A stretch of DNA of 24,283 nt from Chara braunii (Eukaryota; Streptophyta; Charophyceae; Charales; Characeae). Where the stretch lies: contig BFEA01000222.1 in NCBI GenBank assembly GCA_003427395.1, positions 339,677 through 363,959 on the forward strand. The letters are read 5' to 3'. Below are positions 18,481 to 24,283 of this stretch, piece by piece. The notes under the pieces were generated by a model. The model did no database searches. It was not told the origin of the DNA and saw nothing but the letters and a program-made list of their open reading frames with translations. Made by a program: the position numbers and the translations under genes. The first letter of the stretch is position 1; the number at the start of each line of letters is the position of its first letter.

Positions 18481-20578
18481 TGTTATTGACCTTCATTCGG
18501 GTCTCGAACTTCTAATTTGTACCTCACTGCATTGCCTTCTCACGGAAGCTGCTTCAAGTAATTGGTATCATGTCAAGGGTGATATTGAGCAAGCGACACC
18601 AGCATGGAGGGTACGACTTTTGCAATGGCTTTACAAGAATGTCTCCAATGCGGACATGACAGCACACATTCGAGAGCTCGAATGCCTCATTCGAAAATCC
18701 CAGCATACTCGCCAACATTACAGAGCATAGCCTCGTGACCCATTTAGTGACCACATCAAGGTCGTACATGTGCATGAGTTAGTTCGTGCTACAAACTTGC
18801 GCCATGTGTTACAACTGCCGGAAATAGTTGCATTGCACCCTGATCCTCAAGCAACCACACATGTTCGTGTATGTGACAAACAGATGCCACCCACGCGTTT
18901 CCAGTTTTGCAACTTCACTGATGTGGCCTTGAGCGTTACTCCTGGCATGACCTTACCCGACTCCTCAAGTTGCAAATGCCGCATAGCCTTTTCACATTGT
19001 GCTGATCTTGTGGATGGCCATATTGTGTCTGTTGACTACAATATCATCGCTGAATGGGGAAACTGCCGATTTGCTCCAGACACTGGCAATTGGACTTGAA
19101 TAGTACATCGCCAATTACAAAAGGTTGCTGGTCGGGCATTCTCGATCTACTTCTTTCTTCTCTCCTTCTCAGAAGTTGAACAAATGGCGTTCTGCAATCC
19201 TTGCACATTGTCAATCCAATGCAGCCTCGTTCTCCAATCATGTGAGCCAACCACGTTCACTTCGTTCTACACATGCCTCCTTGTGCCATCCTCAACAACA
19301 CTTTGTCGTTATCCCTGTGGACAAAAATTCGCACAATTTGACAATTTGTTGCAAGAATTGGTATTCGTTTTATCTTTGAACCCATTTGAACAGTCCCACT
19401 TATACTCGTCCTCATGAATCTGTTGATGATGTCCTTGACCGCCATGCACTATGGAATCACCATTGGGGCTACACCCACATTGATACCCTACCTTACCTTT
19501 ACTACGTGCTCAAAGCTCACAAATCTCCTCCAGCTCTTCACAACATTCTTGGTGTCAGAACACAAAATAACAATGTTGTTCCCCATCACGCTCACCCTCG
19601 TCCAACAATTCGCACTATTCATGAACGGCCTCCTCACAAACCATTGGCTAGCACAACGACTACTTCGTCGTATCTCAGTGTTGCTTTGCAAGGAGTAATC
19701 TCTACTCTTTGTAAGAAAGATACTGAGCTCGATCAATGGGTTGGTGTTCGACGGTGCTGAATCGTTCAAAGTGTCGATGAAGTGGCGATTGACCTGAAAA
19801 ACAATGCATCGTCTGTTTGTGGCCTTTTCTCATACTGTTGGTTTTACCACAATGTACAACAACCTCCCTCATGACCGCATTCTGAATAACGTGGCAAAAG
19901 TTGTTCATGAAGCCCATGTTTATGCCCTTCGGCATACTCACACACATTCGCGTTGTTGTGCCCTTTACATGGTTATTCGAGGACCTCGTTGTGGCCAGTG
20001 GACAACCGATTCAGGCCCGGACACTCTTTTCGTTTCTCAGATTCTCCAACTTCTTCGCTTTGTTGTACAAAATTTTTTTTTGTACGGAAGCAAATTATCA
20101 GTATTCCAATAAGAACAAATGATGGCCCATAAATTTCTAATATGGCGCTGTATTGGGATGAAGCACACTTTGTTGATGACCTTCGTCAACATGATCTTCA
20201 AGCTGCTCAACAACACTCCTTCACGTATCGCCTCATTGATGATGTTCTTTCATGGGGGCATTGCCTCCTCCTCCAGAGCACTGTGGGCTTGAGTAAAAGG
20301 AGACTACAACGACAGATGGTTCGTGAACCTTTTTAGGTATGCATCTACGGTTTTGTTCTGATGGCTCGCTTCGCATGAGTGTGTTTGATAAAGTCGTTGT
20401 TTGGGATTTCCCTGTCATTCATTATCCAAGTGCGACCTCCAACATCCCTTCCAATCAACCGGTGGGTATGTTTACTAGACGATTGACCAAATTTGAACAA
20501 ATTTGTAACAATTGGCAGGACTTCCGAACGGCGGGAACAACACTTACTCGTCGCATGCTTTCTCATGGGCATTCCTGA
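18443..20578 (+). pseudogene. Penelope-like reverse transcriptase (broken)
   Basis: Blocks in order: 'PAWRVRLLQWLYKNV' and 'LSVTPGMTLPDSSSCKCRIAF' with 'DGHIVSVDYNII' and 'RFAPDTGNW' (18600-19096); 'FVVIPVDKNSHNLTICCKNWY' in a new frame (about 19300-19365), equivalent to the P-DK block of Penelope RTs; 'LPYLYYVLKAHKSPPALHN' (about 19490-19545); motif A 'GFTTMYNNLPHDRIL' (19840), where the expected catalytic Asp is Gly; 'ISNMALYWDEAHFVDDL' (about 20130-20180); motif C 'FTYRLIDDVLSWG' with the Asp pair at 20238-20243; thumb-like 'SNIPSNQPVGMFTRRLTKFE' (about 20431-20490). RT would prime from a nicked target. At least four frame changes and several stops, plus loss of the motif A Asp, mean no activity. 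Confidence 0.75.
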
Positions 20579-20745
20579 CCAACCCTTGCTAAGGGGTGGA
20601 CTTGCTACATATGCTCCCGCCAACGTTGCTATCTTGCGCATGTGACACGTCTCTCTTAGTGGTTCCGACACATATTGCGATGGTCCCTACATCATCCACT
20701 TTCTTCCTGACGTCCACATCGCTAGTGCTTGCTCATTTGCTGCTA

Positions 20746-20973
20746 CTGCAGTTTCCACTACAACAGTTTCCACTGCTGCGGTTTCCACAGCTGCAATTTC
20801 CACCATTGCAATTTCTACAACTCCAATTTTCACTTAGGCAGTTTCTGCTACTGCAGTTTCCACCGTTGTGGTTTCCAATGCTGCGGTTTCCAATGTTGCG
20901 GTTTCCACTGCTGCAGCCTCCATTGTTGCGGCTTCCACTGCAGCGGCTTCCACTGCTGCAGTTTCTACTGCTT
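20746..20973 (+). repeat. 15-bp minisatellite coding an A-x-V-S-T pentapeptide
   Basis: About 15 tandem units near 'gctgc(a/g)gtttccact' give, in one frame, repeated A-[AT]-[VA]-S-[TN] pentapeptides with one internal stop at about 20836. A 15-bp period keeps all three frames open, which explains the parallel Cys/Phe- and Leu/Gln-rich readings. It lies between the RT and the protease-like domain, so it is probably a Ser/Thr-rich hinge. Confidence 0.8.
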
Positions 20974-21776
20974 GAATTCCCCGTACTCTACTTTTTGCTG
21001 CTACAACTTCCTTTGCTGCATCTCCAGCACAAAGAACATCACAGTCTCTTCGACACTCACGTCCTTTGTTTCGAAATCTTGCCCTATCCACCCCCTTTCA
21101 TCTCTTTTTGTGCTTGGCCGCAGATGGATGCATATCCTCTTGGCCACCCCCATCTCCTCCACGATCTCGCTTGCGAACAGACTCTCTGGTTTCCATTGTT
21201 CCCATCATTCCACCTTCTTTGCCAGGGAAATGTTCATCGTCGACGACATGCGTGGCGTCGTCACTTGTCTGGGGATCAGCAACCTGTTTCTTTGCCTGCC
21301 CCAATTCTCTCTATGTCGGCTCCACAAGTTTTTGCAGTTCCTTTGTTCCAAACAACAGTATCCGCTCCTATGCCTCTTGTAGACAGTCCAGCTGCCTGCA
21401 GGCAGCCACAACACCATGTTTTATGCCCTTCAACGTAAGATATTCATGACTCACCTATACAACAGGATGTGGTCTCTGTCCAGAGTACACTCCCGATTCC
21501 AAGGACAGTCCCTACTCAGGATGCGGCCCCAAACGTTGAGGGTTTGGAACATGATCTGCTCGGATTGCAGTTAACCCCACAAGGCGTAGACCACATGGGG
21601 GATCTGCAAATGTCTGACCAGCATCGTTTGGATGAGCCACACATTTGTGCCCCACGACGCACATACCACATGGGTGATCTGCAAATGATTGACCAGGAAA
21701 CAACCCAATGCATTTTGGGATTGCAACACCAACTGGGTGATCTGAAATTTTTGGCCAGCATCCGACACACCAACCT
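20974..21776 (+). pseudogene. Low-complexity linker before the protease-like domain
   Basis: Frames rich in Ser, Pro and Cys (21066-21449) and then Gln, Asp, His and Leu (to 21776). The second ('DSPAACRQPQHHVLCPS', one stop at 21436, then 'DIHDSPIQQDVVSVQS') runs into the protease-like domain after a shift near 21745. It contains two close copies of 'HMGDLQM(S/I)DQ'. No catalytic motif. Confidence 0.4.
21591..21745 (+). repeat. Imperfect 76-bp direct repeat ('HMGDLQM')
   Basis: 'ccacatggg(g/t)gatctgcaaatg' with 'gaccag' occurs at about 21591 and 21667, 76 bp apart, with a diverged third copy at about 21728 ('ccaactgggtgatctgaaat'). Confidence 0.75.
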
Positions 21777-22400
21777 GAGATCCTCACCAATCTTTGTGGT
21801 CTGACTGCTAATATATGTCTTCACATTCTCCACCGCCCGTTTTATACACCATCAGACTTCCTTGCAATCGCCCTTCAACTTGATGCTGATCTCCCCCACC
21901 TACAGCCAGAGGATTGTAATTATACTAGGGAAACAGGCTTTACCATTGTTGTTCTACAAGTAGCAATGAAGGACCGCCAACTTGAACTACACAATGCTCG
22001 AGCAGGTGAGTGGTTTAATCCTCCATCCCACATCTCTGCCTGCATTGTGCACGGACCTGGCCATTACATGGCGATTGTACATATCCAGACCATTGGGAGT
22101 TGTTGGATAACGACATCATGGTCCATGCCATGACTGATGTTAAGGATTTCTTACATAATGATGTTGTTTTTTTGCCACACCAAACTGTCTGCAATCTCTT
22201 TTATGTTGAAGATCATCCCTCTCGCCCCGTGTTGCTGCAGCACAAAGTACCAACACTCTGCGACCTTCTCCTTTGCACTGCTACAAACACTGTTACACTC
22301 AGTTGTGGCCGCCATCTTCTCTATCACAATCAATACAATGACATGTTTTTTGCATCTATGTGTGTAGAGGACTGTCCCTCCATTCTTGACTGCAGGCACC
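21777..22400 (+). pseudogene. Papain-fold cysteine protease, Josephin-like (broken)
   Basis: Josephin-domain enzymes cleave ubiquitin. Frame 21777-22077 has 'LTNLCGLTANICLHILH' (candidate nucleophile Cys at 21795), then 'RPFYTPSDFLAIALQLDAD', which resembles the Josephin pattern after the catalytic Cys ('..F.P.EL..IA..LD'). About 70 residues later comes 'CIVHGPGHYMAIV' (His at 22062), and after a one-base shift near 22078 'DHWELLDNDIMV' (Asp at 22106). Cys, GHx and WxxxDx are in the right order and spacing for Josephin or related folds. The His normally three residues after the Cys is Thr and two residues seem inserted, so OTU-like or other papain folds are alternatives. The C-terminal part 'VKDFLHNDVVFLPHQTVCNL' runs on to the RING. 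Confidence 0.5.
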
Positions 22401-22411
22401 CTCTGCATTCA

Positions 22412-22659
22412 GACACTATATGTCCATTTTGCGGTCGTGGGGACTATACTGAATGCATGTTTTTTTGTGGTGAGCGTTCTTCCTTCATTTTGGTCTGCAA
22501 TCGACATGCCATTTGTCGACAGTGTATGTTGGGCATGCTCAATGCCAGAGTCGTGGCAATTGTTGTGCTGAGAATGCTCAGCTAGGTCTTCCATGTGCCC
22601 ATCCACCTCATCCTTACAATATGTGTCCTCTCTGTTGTCAAGGACAGACTCATTCTTGA
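22412..22659 (+). pseudogene. RING-type zinc finger at the protein C-terminus
   Basis: Pattern CX2C-X21-CX2HX2CX2C-X~33-CX2C: 'CPFC' (22421-22432), 'CNRHAICRQC' (22496-22525), and 'CPLC' (22624-22635). This is a RING C3HC4 arrangement, the type that recruits E2 enzymes in ubiquitin ligases. One base shift near 22545 lies between the sixth and seventh ligand; the last frame ends ten codons after the last Cys at a stop (22659), a natural C-terminus. It lies directly behind the protease-like domain. All eight ligands remain, but the frameshift breaks the domain. Confidence 0.65.
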
Positions 22660-23160
22660 GCCTTTTCTTATCCTTTTTTTCGTTCTTTGTTTCTCTTATC
22701 TTCATCTTTTCCTTGTGTTCATCACCTCCCCCTTTACTCTGCCTCTTTCTCACAGCGTACAAGTGGGCCGTTATGGCACACGGGGATGCGGGTAGCTTGC
22801 GCTCAACTTCATCAACGTGGCAATCCTTGTACGTGAGAGGCGCGGTGAAGGGGGAGTTAAAAGAAGAATGAGAAAAATGAGTAGCTTGTGTGCCCCTCAT
22901 CTTTGTTTTTGTTTTTCTTTATTACCTTTTGTTTCGCAAAGTGCACTCTTTTAGTTCATAGTTATGTGACACTATAGTATCAGACAACAAAACTGCATGC
23001 AACACGACTAAAGTTCTTGAATGTTTACTTGCCTGCATGGTGAGGACTGACTTGCACTCACCACGCCTTTTGGGTGGGAAAACATGGCCTTCTGGCCATA
23101 GCTCCTTTCCCTTGTAAGGAGCTTCAGTCTGGCACGAGGACTGTGGCTCTTTTTCCGATG
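22660..23160. other. 3' flank of composite, no gene seen
   Basis: AT-rich, with T-rich runs at 22675-22730 and 22905-22930 ('tttgtttttgtttttcttta'), possibly the 3' UTR of the composite element. The 163-codon minus-strand frame (22409-22900) runs antisense to the RING and has no motif. Confidence 0.45.
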
Positions 23161-23164
23161 CCAA

Positions 23165-23368
23165 GTGGTGGAATACCTCTCCAAATTCCCCAGCTTAGGA
23201 GCACAAACCCAGTGGATGCTCCTCCAACTTCCGAGAGAGTATAGTGTTCTTGGGTATGTGAATCCCCCTGAGGAGGTTGTGAGTACACCACACAAGGAAC
23301 TGCTTAAGGATCATGGACATGGCATATACTTTCCTGCTATGCAAACACAAATGGGTATGGTGTATTAA
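23165..23368 (+). CDS. Short unrecognised ORF
   Basis: A 67-codon + strand frame with balanced amino-acid composition ('VEYLSKFPSLGAQTQWMLLQ', 'REYSVLGYVNPPEEVV', 'DHGHGIYFPAMQTQ') and no repeats. It is cleaner than the frames around it, so it could be a small exon or a fragment of another element, but I recognise no family and see no convincing splice pair. It does not match the IFT172 segment expected next. Confidence 0.25.
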   Translation: MVEYLSKFPSLGAQTQWMLLQLPREYSVLGYVNPPEEVVSTPHKELLKDHGHGIYFPAMQTQMGMVY

Positions 23369-23369
23369 G

Positions 23370-24060
23370 AAAGTTGCTATTTTCTTTTCTCTTCTCTAAT
23401 AATCTAAAGGAAATAGAGAGTCTCGCGTGAGCGTCCCACGCGAGCCCCCATTCACAGCGTTGGCAAGGTACGAAATGGGCCCAAGGCCCGTGTGGGGAGC
23501 GAGCGAGCAGGCCAACACGGGCGGGGTGGGCCAAAACGGTGCGCCTCCCAGACAGCCTGGTGCGAACCGGGAGGGCTGTGGGAAAGTGTTTATTTCCATG
23601 TTCTAGCTGAAAATTCATTCGATTTTGCTCATCCTGTCAATGGAGTAGCATGAGGCTATCGCGAGGTTGGAGACTTACTTGTTCGGTCTTCCTCTCTCTG
23701 TGTTTCTCTCTCTCTCAAACACACAAACACACTAAAAAAACAAAACAAAAAAGGGGCAGTGTATATTTCCATGTTCTAACGGAAGATTTATTTCGATTTT
23801 GCTCATACTATCAACGGAAGTAGCCTCTCTCTATCTCTCTGTGCGCATGGCTGGAAAGCGGTGTATATTTCCATATTCTAGTGCTGAGTGTCAAGGAGGG
23901 GGGTAGAATGGGGGGTCCCAACTCTACGGTTAGAATGGCGTCCTAACCCCGCTTACCCCCCACCAAAGAGCGCCACGGCCAGTGGGGGAGGACCAACCTC
24001 GTTTCGGTGGCGTGGGGGGTTGGCCTGGCAGTCAGAGACCCCCCTGAGCTGCGATTTTTT
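23370..24060. other. Low-complexity and direct-repeat DNA
   Basis: A GC-rich block at 23415-23580, then T-rich and (TC)n/(CA)n-type runs. The block 'gtgt(t/a)tatttccat(g/a)ttcta' occurs at about 23588, 23759 and 23863. The first two continue with 'ttcgattttgctcat' and 'tcaa(t/c)gga(a)gtagc', giving diverged direct repeats about 172 bp apart. No gene. Confidence 0.55.
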
Positions 24061-24168
24061 TTATTATTGAAAAATAAATAAAAAACCCGACGTGGGTTAA
24101 AAATGGTGGGTTAGCCGTTAGACCCTTTCGGGGGACCGACGACTAGCGGGAACGGCCCAGCAGCCCCG

Positions 24169-24224
24169 GCCTGCCCAATAAGTTGGCACTTCCATTTGGA
24201 AGTGCTTAGTGCCGACGGGCAGGC
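24169..24224. repeat. Nested hairpin at right end
   Basis: Outer arms GCCTGCCC (24169-24176) and GGGCAGGC (24217-24224); inner arms GCACTTCC (24186-24193) and GGAAGTGC (24198-24205) with loop ATTT. CCGACGGGCAGGC (24212-24224) is the exact reverse complement of 812-824. It could be part of a dispersed palindromic repeat. Confidence 0.7.

Positions 24225-24226
<2 letters not shown>

Positions 24227-24283
<57 letters not shown>
24227..24283. repeat. (TG)n microsatellite running off the window
   Basis: A perfect TG dinucleotide run of 57 bases that is cut by the window end. Its true length is unknown. Confidence 0.97.

Larger units (their letters stand above)
17532..22920 (+). mobile_element. 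Decayed Penelope-like retroelement with protease and RING modules
   Basis: All coding traces here are on the + strand and in an order that reads as one long protein with linkers: possible N-terminus (17532-17885), GIY-YIG-like tail (to about 18190), Pro-rich linker, RT (18443-20578), pentapeptide repeat, low-complexity linker, cysteine protease-like (21777-22400), RING finger ending with a natural stop at 22659. I count frame changes near 18250, 18440, 19145, 19800, 20140, 20300, 20700, 21000, 21745, 22078 and 22545, plus several stops, so it is inactive. RT motifs are of the Penelope type (DKN block, 'YLYYVLKAHKSP', 'RLIDDV'). An N-terminal GIY-YIG would match the permuted Chlamys/Naiad group known from green algae and animals. 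That the last two domains belong to the element is inference; a second gene or element could abut it. Confidence 0.65.

Noticed and set aside
20834-21091. Minus-strand Glu/Ala/Thr-rich frame
   Set aside because: Antisense reading of the 15-bp minisatellite.
22409-22900. 163-codon minus-strand frame rich in Lys and Glu
   Set aside because: Antisense to the RING finger, which has a full ligand pattern on the + strand; the Lys-rich part comes from T-rich + strand DNA.

Overview
The window looks like repeat-dense nuclear DNA of a green-lineage eukaryote, most likely a streptophyte (charophyte-type) alga. The reasons are a chromodomain Ty3/gypsy element of plant type, short TTTAGGG-type runs, a Penelope-like element with an apparent N-terminal GIY-YIG remnant, and one clean exon-like island (17245-17322) resembling the intraflagellar transport protein IFT172, which fits a lineage with flagellated cells. 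The species assignment is inference. Nothing prokaryotic is present, and nearly every coding trace is broken by stops and frameshifts.

Layout. 1-3080: non-coding DNA with a 107-nt pure-purine microsatellite tract, a GC-rich hairpin cluster, a (TTC)n pyrimidine tract and a 52-bp duplication. 3085-6381: two tandem copies (about 2.36 kb apart) of a minus-strand element carrying an unrecognised gene; the second copy is cut off. A 50-bp minisatellite lies between them. 6385-12560: a decayed + strand Ty3/gypsy chromovirus with gag, zinc knuckle, protease, RT, RNase H, integrase and chromodomain. It has no recognisable 5' LTR; the 3' flank has a TATA box and may be LTR. 12600-16835: nested + strand LINE fragments, including a zf-RVT C-terminus, a second partial C-terminus, and two related 3' ends finishing in poly-A. 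17245-17322: the IFT172-like exon, with good acceptor and donor sites. 17532-22660: a long decayed + strand composite reading, in order, GIY-YIG-like, Pro-rich linker, Penelope-like RT, Ala-Val-Ser-Thr pentapeptide repeat, linker, papain-fold (Josephin-like) cysteine protease, RING finger. 22660-24283: low-complexity DNA, short direct repeats, a nested hairpin and a (TG)n tract running off the window.

The simplest picture is a host gene (IFT172-like, + strand) with very large introns filled by retroelements. The point most worth follow-up is the 17.5-22.7 kb composite: a retroelement whose RT seems to be followed by a putative deubiquitinase-like protease and a RING (ubiquitin-ligase-type) domain. 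All copies here look dead, so intact relatives elsewhere in the genome would be needed to prove the architecture.
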